This document shows, piece by piece, positions 18,799-26,793 of a stretch of 64,000 bases of DNA. Position numbers and translations under genes: made by a program. The stretch comes from Abditibacterium sp. (GTDB taxonomy: Bacteria > Armatimonadota > Abditibacteriia > Abditibacteriales > Abditibacteriaceae). Each line of letters starts with the position of its first letter. The first letter of the stretch is position 1. Under the pieces are notes generated by a model. That model searched no databases and had not been told where the DNA came from. It worked only from the letters and a program-made list of their open reading frames with translations. The stretch spans positions 1-64,000 of the forward strand of contig JAUJNG010000011.1 of assembly GCA_030448265.1 (NCBI GenBank), in the 5' to 3' direction.

Positions 18799-21480
18799 AT
18801 GCCTTCTCCCCGTTCGACTCGCACGCGCCCCTCGACTTCCGAAAAATCCGCCCCCAAAACCGCGCCTCGTCGCCGCGCGTCGCGCCCCAAAACTCCCAAA
18901 AGCGACCGCGCGCCGCTCATGCCGGTCGTGCCGCTGCGCGGGATGGTGGCGTTTCCGGCGATGGTGCTGCCGCTTTTCATTGGCCGTCCCAAGTCGATAG
19001 AAGCGGTTCAGGCCGCCGCCAACGGCGACAAACTGCTCTTTCTGGCCGCCCAGCGCGACGAAGACGCCGAAGAACCTGGCGCCGAGGACGTTTATGATGT
19101 CGGCATCGTCGCCGAAATCGCGCAGTGGCTCAAACTGCCCGACGGCAATTTGCGCGTCGTGGTCGAAGGCCGCGCCCGCGCCCGCGCGCTGCGTTTCGAC
19201 CAGAGCGACTCGTTTTTCAGCGCCGAAGTCGTGCCCTTCGACGAGGAAAAAGCGCCCGAAGACGACCCGCAAACCGAAGCGCTGGGGCGCCATCTGCGCG
19301 ACAACTTTGAAACCGCCATCAATTTGAGCAAGAAAATCCCGCCCGAAGCGCTGCAAAACGCGGGTGAAACCGGTGAACTGGGCGCTCTGGCCGATCTGGT
19401 AGTGTCGTATCTCGAAATCGACGTTCCGCAGCGTCAGAAACTGCTCGAAGAAGCCTCCGAAATGGCGCGCGGCCAGGAAGTGGCGAGCCTCCTGACGCGC
19501 GAAATCGCGGTTTTAGAACTCGACCGCGAAATCGAAGCACAGGTCAAAGAAGGCATCTCCGAAAACCAGCGCGAATACTTTTTGCGCGAACGCCTCAAGT
19601 CGATTCAGGAAAAACTGGGCGAACGCGACCCCTCGTTTCGTGAAAACGAAGGTTTGCGCGAGCGCGTCGAAGCCGCAGGGATGCCCGCCGAGGCCAAAGA
19701 AAAGGCGCTCTACGAACTCGAACGATTGGAGCGAATGCCGCCCATTGCGCCCGAAGTCGGCATGATTCGCAATTACATCGAACTGATGTGCGATTTACCC
19801 TGGGACAAAAAATCCGATGACGTAATAGACCTTCAAATCGCGCAGGACACGCTCGATGCCGACCATTACGCGCTGGGCAAAATCAAAGAGCGCATTCTGG
19901 AATTTCTGGCGGTGCGCCAGCTCAACCCCGATTCCAAAGGCCCGATTTTGTGTTTCATGGGGCCGCCAGGCGTGGGCAAAACCTCGATTGGAAAATCCAT
20001 CGCCAGAAGTCTGGGGCGCGAGTTCATCCGCGTTTCGGTCGGCGGCATCCACGACGAAGCCGAAATTCGCGGCCACCGCAGAACCTATATCGGCTCGATG
20101 CCAGGGCGCATCATCGCGGCGCTGCGGCGCTGCAAAGTCAATAATCCGGTGTTTTTGCTCGATGAAATCGACAAATTAGGCCACGATTTTCGCGGCGACC
20201 CCAGTTCGGCGCTTCTGGAAGCGCTCGACCCCGAACAAAACAACTCCTTCGCCGACCATTACCTCGAAGTGCCCTTCGATTTGTCGCAGGTGATGTTCAT
20301 CGCGACGGGCAACCTGCTCGACCCGATTCAGCCCGCGCTGCGCGACCGCATGGAGGTTTTGCAGTTTCCTGGCTACACCGAAAGCGAAAAACGCGCGATT
20401 GCGACCGGATTTCTCATTCCCAAACAGATGAAGGAAAACGGCGTGACCGACGCGCACATCTCGATTGCCCCCGACGGTCTGGCGGAACTGATTCGCGGCT
20501 ACACCCGCGAGGCGGGCGTTCGCAATCTGGAGCGCGAAATCGGGACGGTGTGCCGGAAGGTGGCGCGGCGGGTGGCGTCCAGCAGAGGAGCGGAGGAGCG
20601 GAGGAGCGGAGGAGAAGGGGGGAAAGGAGCGAAAACGCCGAAGAAGGGCAGAAAGGCGGAATCTCTCTCCTCCGCTCCTCCGCTCCTCCGCTCCTCTGCT
20701 TTTGAAACGGTAGAAGTCACCGCCGAAAACCTCAAAACCTTCCTCGGCCCGCGCCGTTATTCGCGCGATTTGACGCAGGATCGCGATGAAATCGGCGTGG
20801 CGCAGGGGCTGGCGTGGACGGAAGTGGGCGGCGAAGTTTTGCCCATCGAAGTTTTACTGACCCTGGGGAACGGGATTGACCAAGCAGACCGGTAATCTGG
20901 GGCCGGTGATGAAGGAATCGTGCGAGGCGGCGATGACTTATGCGCGCGCCCACGCCATCGAACTGGGCATTGAGGCCGATTTCGCGGCCAAACACGACGC
21001 GCACATTCACGTCCCGTCGGGCGCGGTTCCTAAAGATGGGCCGAGCGCGGGCGTGGCGATCACGGTCGCACTGGTTTCGGCGATGTCGGCGCGTCCGGCG
21101 CGCAGGAAGTGGCGATGACGGGCGAAATTTCGCTGCGCGGCCACGTCATGCCGGTGGGCGGCGTCAAGGAGAAGATTCTGGCGGCGCATCGCGTGGGCGC
21201 CACCAAAATCATCCTTCCCGCCGAAAACGAGCGCGATCTGGAAGAACTCTCCGCCGAAATCCGCGATTCGCTCACCTTCCATCCGGTCGCGCGCCTCAAC
21301 GAAGCGATTGAACTGGCGCTTTATCCCATCGAAGTGCCGCGCGAAGTGTTGGAAGAGGCCAAAGAAGTCGCGCTTTCGGATGCCGACAAGGAACTCATCG
21401 CCCGCAGCGAGAACGAGCCGGAGCCGGATGTGGAAGAAGTTCCCAGCGCGAAAAAGCGCCGCAAGAGCGCCCGTCATTGA
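18799..21480 (+). pseudogene. lon: ATP-dependent protease Lon, two frameshifts in this assembly
   Basis: AAA+ serine protease. The N-terminal LON domain (MPVVPLRGMVAFPAMVLPLF), Walker A (GPPGVGKTSIGKS), Walker B (VFLLDEIDKLG) and lid are continuous in frame 1. The protease domain is split. Frame changes near 20876 restore LTKQTGNLGPVMKES; deleting one G of the GGGG at about 20872 gives a GTGLTKQTGNLG match. A second change near 21105 restores [11 protein letters not shown] and needs one added base. The catalytic Ser lies in [10 protein letters not shown] (second frame), the Lys in [10 protein letters not shown] (third frame). Both indels look like sequence errors. A 120-base palindromic repeat is inserted in frame between lid and protease (20581-20700). 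ATG 18799 is chosen over GTG 18790. Confidence 0.85.
20581..20700. repeat. inverted repeat inserted in frame within lon
   Basis: Perfect 34-bp arms (20581-20614 and 20667-20700) built from the unit GCGGAGGA surround a 52-base centre. The same unit forms the intergenic element at 35362-35457. Translation passes through it as a low-complexity, charged segment (RGAEERRSGGEGG to SAPPLLRSSA) between KVARRVA and ETVEVTAENL, which are adjacent in ordinary Lon. The host protein is thus extended by about 40 residues without losing frame. Confidence 0.9.
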
Positions 21481-21572
21481 AGTAGAGAACGCGAAGCGTC
21501 AGCGAGTGAGGCCTGACTGGAAGTTCAAAGTGACAGTCAGGCCTCACTCGCTGACGCTTCGCGTTCTCTACT
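21481..21572. repeat. perfect 38-bp-arm hairpin after lon
   Basis: AGTAGAGAACGCGAAGCGTC and following bases (21481-21518) are exactly complementary to 21535-21572, with a 16-base loop. It begins one base after the lon stop. A promoter for nadD follows immediately. It lacks a T tract but would form a very stable RNA hairpin, so it may protect or end the lon mRNA. Confidence 0.9.
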
Positions 21573-21584
21573 GGCACAAGGTGG

Positions 21585-21614
21585 TTTACCGGCGCGCGGG
21601 CGGAGCGGTATAAT
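21585..21614 (+). promoter_or_regulatory. sigma70-type promoter for nadD-rsfS
   Basis: TTTACC and TATAAT are separated by 18 bases. The predicted start point is close to 21621, a few bases before the first possible nadD start (21623) and 20 before the preferred one (21641). Its position directly after the lon hairpin suggests nadD begins a new transcript. Confidence 0.55.
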
Positions 21615-21640
21615 GCCCCCTGATGCTTGCGAGCGGCGAA

Positions 21641-22245
21641 ATGGGGCGCAAAATCGGCTTGATGGGCGGCACCTTCGACCCGATTCACCTGGGCCATCTC
21701 TTCATCGCCGAAGCCGCGCGCGTTCACTGCGAATTGACGAAGTGATTTTTTTTCCCAACGGCACGCCCGCGCACGCCGAGGGGAAAACCGCGCAACTGGA
21801 TGCCGAAATTCGCCTTGAGCTGACGCAGATTGCGATTGAATCGAACCCCTATTTTCGGGCGTCGCGCCTTGAAATGGAGCGTCAGGGGAAATCATTCGCC
21901 TTCGATACCATCAATCAGTTTGGGCGCGAACTGGGGCCGAAAACCGAGCTGTTTTTCATCGTGGGCGCCGATTCGATGCTCGATATTCTGACCTGGTATC
22001 GCGGTGGCGAATTGTTTGAATTGTGCCGCTTCGTAGCGGCGTCGCGGCCTGGTTTCGACCTCGAAATCGCCAAAAGCCGTTTAACCGAAGCGCAGCGCGA
22101 GCGCGTGGTGTGGCTGGAGGTGCCAGGTTTGCACATCGCGTCGCGCGATTTGCGCTCTCGCGTCCAAAACGGCGAGCCAATTCGCTATCTGGTGCCCGAT
22201 GGCGTCGCGGCGCGCATCGCGCAACTGGGGTTATACCGAGGATAA
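21641..22245 (+). CDS. nadD: nicotinate-nucleotide adenylyltransferase, frameshifted
   Basis: NaMN adenylyltransferase of NAD synthesis. The N-terminus from ATG 21641 reads KIGLMGGTFDPIHLGHLFIA, carrying the HxGH nucleotidyltransferase motif. The rest, from DEVIFFPNGTPAHAEGK through FFIVGADSMLDILTW to GLHIASRDLRSRVQNGEPIR (with the ISSTxIR-like site), is in another frame. The change lies at about 21730-21740, and adding one base after GAATT restores ELDEVIFF. NadD is normally essential, so an assembly error is likely. An in-frame upstream ATG (21623) would permit a leaderless start. It precedes rsfS, the common gene order. Confidence 0.85.
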
Positions 22246-22276
22246 AGCGAGGAACATCATTCAAAATCAACACTCA

Positions 22277-22704
22277 ATGGAAATTGAAACCAGCGAAGCA
22301 ACCGAAGCGCCAAAACTGGCGCCAACCAATGTCGGCGAACTCGAAACCGAAGAATGGGGCGCAAACCGCGCTGATTTGCCGCAGTGCCGAAGAACTCAAG
22401 GCGCAGGACATCACGGTTTTGGATGTGCGAAGCCAGACCATCATCGCCGATTTTTTCGTGATCTGCACCGGCACGTCCAATGTCCATATTCGCTCCATCG
22501 CGGGCAATGTGGGCGACAAAATGCGCGAGGGGCGGCTATCGCGCCAAGCCCGAAGGCGAGGGCGATTCGCTGTGGATCGTGATGGATTATGGCGACGCGA
22601 TTTTGCACGTTTTGAGCGAGGAAACGCGCGAATTTTATGATTTGGAGCGTTTGTGGGCCGACGCCGAAATTTCGATGTGGCCACAAAGCGACTCAGCCAG
22701 TTAA
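22277..22704 (+). CDS. rsfS: ribosome silencing factor RsfS, two frameshifts
   Basis: RsfS/Iojap binds ribosomal protein L14 and blocks subunit joining in starvation. The coding sequence is spread over three frames: METETSEATEAP-like start, then AELKAQDITVLDVRSQ and ADFFVICTGTSNVHIRSIAG, then GYRAKPEGEGDSLWIVMDYG and a DLERLWADA end. Removing one G from the GGGG at about 22355 and one from the GGGG at about 22529 gives a continuous 120-140-residue protein of normal length. Both are +1 errors in G4 runs, which strongly suggests sequencing artefacts. It follows nadD by 31 bases. Confidence 0.82.
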
Positions 22705-23040
22705 AATAAAAGTCCGATGTTGACCTTGGGAATGCTGATGGCGAGAAAACCCCGCTTCTTCGCGGCGATTTGGAACTCTGAATCGCGCGCGTTGCCGTTT
22801 GGCGGCTTGCCGCTCGACGGCAGCGCATCGCGTCGCGGCGACGGCTTCGCTCCATCGCACGGGCGGTCGCGTGGCAGGCAGGAATTTCGACATTGCTCTC
22901 GATCTCAAACCATGAGGCCGAGGCCAGAAATCCTCGCACCCCACGCCCGACCACCGCGCTTTTGACTTTGCTTTGCACCGTCTCTGCGCCCAGTGTGTCG
23001 GGCTTTTTTGTTTTTCATCGACCTGTTTTTTGTGCCGAAA
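22705..23040. other. intergenic stretch without identified gene
   Basis: About 340 bases between rsfS and the TPR protein. Reading frames in it have compositions unlike the neighbouring proteins and no start signal. A TTG at 22973 opens a longer frame into the TPR gene, but the extra residues (HRLCAQCVGLFCFSSTC) look non-coding. No repeat with long arms is visible. Confidence 0.4.
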
Positions 23041-23749
23041 TGACCCAGCCCAAGCCATCGCCCCCTCCGACCTCGACGCGCTGCGCCGCGCCGAAGCCGC
23101 CGGCGCGCACGTCATGGCGGCGCGCAACGCGCTTCGCAAGGGCGAACGCGAGCGCGCCAGGGAACTGGTCAAAGCGGCGTTTACCGAAAATCCTGGCGAC
23201 ATCGCGGCGATTGAGTTTTTGGGCGATCTGTTTCTCGAAGAAGGCGAAACCGAGCAGGCGCTGGCCCTCTTCGAGCGCGCGCTGCGGGCGCATCCCGACT
23301 ACGCGCCGTTCGAGGAAAAACTGGCGATTTGCCGGCTTGATTTAGCGGAAATCGAAAACGACAAACTGGCGCGGCAGATGCTTTTGACGCAGGGCGATGC
23401 CGACAAGGGTTTGGAGCGTTCGCCCTCCAAAGCGGTGACGCTTTCGCTGTGTCTGCCTGGCGCGGGCCAGTTTTACAACGATGAAAACGAAAGCGGCGTC
23501 GCGTTTCTGGCGGTGGGCATCGTTTCGTGTTTGGCCTGGTTTTATCCGCTCTGGACGGCGCTGGCGCGTTTGCCCAGAGGTCAGAGGCTCGATGTCGGCG
23601 CCGCCATTAGTTCGCTGAGCGGTCTGGAAGCGCTGTTTTTTTATCTGGGCGCCGCGATTTGGATCGGGGTTTACATCGCTTCGATTGTCACGGCAAACGC
23701 TTCGGCCAAGCGGTTCAACGCTGGGCGACGCGCGGTTTTGGGATTGTGA
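23041..23749 (+). CDS. TPR-containing small membrane protein
   Basis: About 235 residues. Two TPR-like helical repeats (ARELVKAAFTENPGDIAAIE, ALALFERALRAHPDYAPFE) are followed by hydrophobic helices beginning SLCLPGAGQFYNDENESGVA, a motif of DUF5683/TM2-like proteins, and a final helix AAIWIGVYIASIVTA. The natural start is probably ATG 23041, but it is one base out of frame with the body. One additional C in the C run at about 23060 would give MTQPKPSPPSDLDALRRAE. Otherwise TTG 22973 starts a 258-residue form with an odd N-terminus. A scaffold role at the membrane is likely; no enzyme motif is seen. Confidence 0.65.
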
Positions 23750-23820
23750 AAGAGATTTTCTAACTGGGCAATTTTGCCCGTCATTTTAATTCGAACAGGG
23801 CGAAAGGAGCGCATTGCATC

Positions 23821-24495
23821 ATGTCACGCATTCAAAATCTGAAGCACACTCATCCACCCTCTACGGGCCGGAATTCGAAAAAGAGCGCCAAAAAGCTCGC
23901 GCCTGGGGGCCACAAAAACCTCAAGTCGCAGCGCGCCGATGAGGCCGCCGAAACCGTCGCGCCGGAGCGGCTGTGCGGCGTTTTGGTGCTCAATCACAAC
24001 TTCGAGCCGCTCAACATCTGCTCGATTCAGCGCGGCATCACGCTTCTGATGCTCGAAAAAGCCGAAGTTTTGCGCTTTTCCGACCTGACGGTGCGCTCGG
24101 CAGAAGACGAGCATCTGGTGCCGTCCGTCCTGCGGCTGCACGAGACGGTGAAGCGTCCCCTCCCCCAGCTCAAGATTTCGCGCAAATCGGTGCTGGCGCG
24201 CGACGGCTACACCTGCGTTTACTGCGGTTCGCGCGAATCGCTCACGCTCGACCACGTTTTCCCGCGCCATCGCGGGGGCGAAACGACGTGGGAAAACGTG
24301 GTGTGTTCGTGCCTGAAGTGCAACAACAAAAAGGGCGCCCGCACGCCCAGCGAGTGCGGAATGCGCCTGCCACATCCGCCGCGCAAGCCGCGCTATGTGC
24401 CTTATATTTCCTTTCCCCGCTTCGTTTCGGCAGTGCGCCGCTCGGAATGGCGCGAGTTTCTGGAAGGCTTCGGCAAAGGGCTGGAACAGTGGTAA
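23821..24495 (+). CDS. HNH endonuclease family protein
   Basis: Protein of 224 residues. The C-terminal half has the HNH module: CVYCGSRESLTLDHVFPRHR, then GGETTWENVVCSCLKCNNKK, with two CxxC zinc pairs. The N-terminal half (VLVLNHNFEPLNICSIQRGI) is the usual leader of the common stand-alone HNH proteins of bacteria, often close to housekeeping genes. Such proteins are thought to act on nucleic acids, but their biological role is not established. GAAAGGAG precedes the start by about 10 bases. A strong terminator follows directly. Confidence 0.88.
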   Translation: MSRIQNLKHTHPPSTGRNSKKSAKKLAPGGHKNLKSQRADEAAETVAPERLCGVLVLNHNFEPLNICSIQRGITLLMLEKAEVLRFSDLTVRSAEDEHLVPSVLRLHETVKRPLPQLKISRKSVLARDGYTCVYCGSRESLTLDHVFPRHRGGETTWENVVCSCLKCNNKKGARTPSECGMRLPHPPRKPRYVPYISFPRFVSAVRRSEWREFLEGFGKGLEQW

Positions 24496-24514
24496 CGCCG
24501 CGACGGGCCAAACA

Positions 24515-24552
24515 AAACGCGCTTCTCGACATTCGAGAAGCGCGTTTTTGTT
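24515..24552 (+). terminator. intrinsic terminator after HNH gene
   Basis: CGCGCTTCTCGA pairs perfectly with TCGAGAAGCGCG around a 3-base loop, flanked by AAAA on the left and TTTTTGTT on the right. It lies 20-55 bases after the HNH stop and would terminate in the plus direction; the A tract makes it potentially bidirectional. Confidence 0.9.
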
Positions 24553-24580
24553 AAAAGCGAAGGGCGAAAGGTGAAAGAAA

Positions 24581-24823
24581 ATGTCAAAGGTTCAGCACAA
24601 TTTATGGCTTAACATCGCCGCATTTCTACTGCCGCTTTTTGCGGGCTACATTGCAATCACAACCGATGCTTTTCTCTTCTTAGGGCTGTTCTTCATCTCG
24701 GCGTTTGCCAGCTTGTTTCACCCGTCAGTTCAAGTCAAAGCAGTGGCCCGTCTTTCATTGCTGGGCTTCATCTTTGGTTTTGTCATCGTGTTTATCGTCC
24801 TCATCAACTCAGACTTGGGCTAA
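24581..24823 (+). CDS. small integral membrane protein
   Basis: Protein of 80 residues with hydrophobic segments LNIAAFLLPLFAGYIAI, FLFLGLFFISAFASLF and LLGFIFGFVIVFIVLI. It is preceded by AAAGGTGAAAGAAA and by its own terminator-separated transcript. The coding sequence is visibly richer in A/T than its neighbours, which hints at acquisition. No family recognised. It converges with the Agl23-like gene on the other strand. Confidence 0.55.
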   Translation: MSKVQHNLWLNIAAFLLPLFAGYIAITTDAFLFLGLFFISAFASLFHPSVQVKAVARLSLLGFIFGFVIVFIVLINSDLG

Positions 24824-24854
24824 AACGGCCTAATTTCGGCACGATAAGCTGCTA

Positions 24855-26690
24855 TTATGGCCGTCCCACCACCGCCGTCGCGTGGCTCCATTCGCCGTTG
24901 CCGCTTAAAATTGAGATTTTCCACTGGTTTTGCGGCAGCTTGCGCTCGCTTTGCGGCACGGTATCTCGCGTCCAGAACCAGCGCGCGTAACGCTGGGGCG
25001 CGATGGCGGCCCACGAAGCGCGCGGCCAGATGAAAAAATCGACGATCCTGCCCTTCCAACCGGCAGTTTGAAATTGGGGCCACTGCTTTTCTTCCATCAC
25101 CGCCGCGCGGTAGAGACTGGGCGTGGGAACACCGGCCAGAGCCATTCCCGACTCGCCCAGATAAGGCGCTTTGGCGCGCAGATACCACACGCTGGGCCAC
25201 TGGCGCTCGCCCGCCAACCACACGGGCCGCCCATCGCCGCGCGTTTGAACGAGCGTTTCACGCAGCGCATCGTGGAAGGCTTCGGGCGTCTGGGCGAAGA
25301 GCATCGGCTCCACATTGTCGCCGGCGCGCTCGAAATTGACGCCCGACACGCCGCGCAGCGAAAAGAACAGTCCCGCTGTCGCCGCCAATGCCAGACTCGA
25401 TTTTTTCCACGCGATTTGTCCCAGCCACAACCCGCCCAGCAGCGCGAGCGGCAGCACCGAATGAACGAGGAGCCAGGGCACTTTTTCGTTGGCAACGGCG
25501 TAAACCGTCCACGAAGTGAAGGCCCACCAGAGTAGCAAATCGGAAAAGGCGGAGCGGTGTCTGGCGGCGTGCCAGATGCCGCCCAGCGCCGCGAAAAACA
25601 CTGGCAGTTCGTAGAGCAGCATCAGGACGAAATAATAATCGTGACGCCCTGGCAAACGCGGTGTCCCCTGCTGTCCGCCCCAGTATTGGAGCATTTTTTT
25701 CAGCGCCAGACGCGCGCTTTCATTGCCCTGGGCGAAGGTTTGGGCCGGAAACTGGCCGCTTTGCACCCACTGCGTCACAGTCTGCGCCGCGCCGCCGAAA
25801 AGCAGGACATAAAGCCACAAAACCACCGAGAGAGCTAAAATGTAGGTCGTGGCGTCGCTGGACTTACGCCAGTTGGCTTTGTTTTGCGCTTCATCGGATT
25901 GAGGCGGGCGCATCAGCAGCCAGAGGCCGAAAAGGACGCACGACAGCACGGCGACAATTTGAAAAATGTGGTGCTGCGAGGTTTTGGCGGCCTCGGCGAG
26001 GGCGTTGTCGCGCGGGAAAACGATGGCCGCGCCGCTTACGATGAAAAAGAGCAGGGGAGGCACCCATTTCACCAGGGCGCCGGAGATTTTGAGGCGTCCC
26101 GCCAGACGCCACGCGAAGTAAAACGCGCCCAGCATCACGGCGATGAAGAAAAAATTGGCTTTGGTGGCCAGAAAAAGGGTTAGAAACGCCGCGAGGCTGA
26201 TGCGCGCGTTGCGCCCGCGTTCGGTGTTGGCGGCGTTTTCGAGCGCGAGCAGCAAGCACCACACCGCGCCCAGGGTGAGAAAAAGCGCGAGGGAATCGTG
26301 CAACAGCCGCCGCGAATACGACACCAGCGACGGCGAAACCGCCAAAAGCGCGGCACTCGCGAGGGCGCCGCGATTGCCCAGAAACGGTCGCATCGGGCCC
26401 AGAACCAGACCCAGAAGCCCAATTCCTAACAAAGCGGGCACCAGGCGCGCTGAAAAGTTACTTTGCCCAGAAGCCTGAAATCGTTCGAAAACCTCGAAAA
26501 CCGTCGAAACCAGATGATAAAGCAATGGCCCGTGATAGACGGGATCGTATTTGTAGGTGTTGAAGCCGCCGGAGAAAAAGGCGTGAATCGCCTCGTCGGG
26601 ATGAAACGGCGCCTCGCCCAGACCGATGAGACGCAGCGCAGCCCCCAGAATCAAAATCGCCGCCGCGCCTATTTGGTAATTGAAAGTCAT
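24855..26690 (-). CDS. TIGR03663-type (Agl23-like) membrane glycosyltransferase-related protein
   Basis: Polytopic protein of about 611 residues with 11 or more helices. The N-terminal loop APFHPDEAIHAFFSGG contains the Asp-Glu pair typical of GT39/ArnT-like enzymes, and YDPVYHGPLLYHLVSTVFE matches the TIGR03663 (flippase-activity-associated Agl23) group. A C-terminal soluble part follows the last helix. In archaea and Chloroflexi this family is encoded beside DUF2298 proteins, exactly as here (26775-28958), and is tied to lipid-linked glycan transfer. ATG at 26690 gives MTFNYQIGAAAILILGAALR. Substrate unknown. Confidence 0.8.
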   Translation of the reverse strand: MTFNYQIGAAAILILGAALRLIGLGEAPFHPDEAIHAFFSGGFNTYKYDPVYHGPLLYHLVSTVFEVFERFQASGQSNFSARLVPALLGIGLLGLVLGPMRPFLGNRGALASAALLAVSPSLVSYSRRLLHDSLALFLTLGAVWCLLLALENAANTERGRNARISLAAFLTLFLATKANFFFIAVMLGAFYFAWRLAGRLKISGALVKWVPPLLFFIVSGAAIVFPRDNALAEAAKTSQHHIFQIVAVLSCVLFGLWLLMRPPQSDEAQNKANWRKSSDATTYILALSVVLWLYVLLFGGAAQTVTQWVQSGQFPAQTFAQGNESARLALKKMLQYWGGQQGTPRLPGRHDYYFVLMLLYELPVFFAALGGIWHAARHRSAFSDLLLWWAFTSWTVYAVANEKVPWLLVHSVLPLALLGGLWLGQIAWKKSSLALAATAGLFFSLRGVSGVNFERAGDNVEPMLFAQTPEAFHDALRETLVQTRGDGRPVWLAGERQWPSVWYLRAKAPYLGESGMALAGVPTPSLYRAAVMEEKQWPQFQTAGWKGRIVDFFIWPRASWAAIAPQRYARWFWTRDTVPQSERKLPQNQWKISILSGNGEWSHATAVVGRP

Positions 26691-26699
26691 CGTAGGAAT

Positions 26700-26793
26700 T
26701 TCACACAAAGAACACTAAGGTCACACAAAGGCAACAAAGAACTTTTTATCTCTCTTCGTGTTCTTTGTGTGACCTTAGTGCTCTTTGTGTGAA
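26700..26793. repeat. inverted repeat overlapping the DUF2298 stop
   Basis: TTCACACAAAGAACACTAAG and following bases (26700-26730) pair with 26763-26793 with one mismatch. The right arm supplies the last residues (SHKEH) and the TAG/TAA-type stop of the upstream DUF2298 gene at 26775. It belongs to the AC-rich intergenic repeat class. Confidence 0.88.

Noticed and set aside
20860..21120. Programmed frameshifting in lon
   Set aside because: No slippery heptamer with a downstream pseudoknot is evident, and neighbouring genes carry similar single-base indels, so error is simpler.
22705..23040. tRNA or small RNA gene in the gap after rsfS
   Set aside because: I could not form a cloverleaf or a conserved stem with a terminator here.
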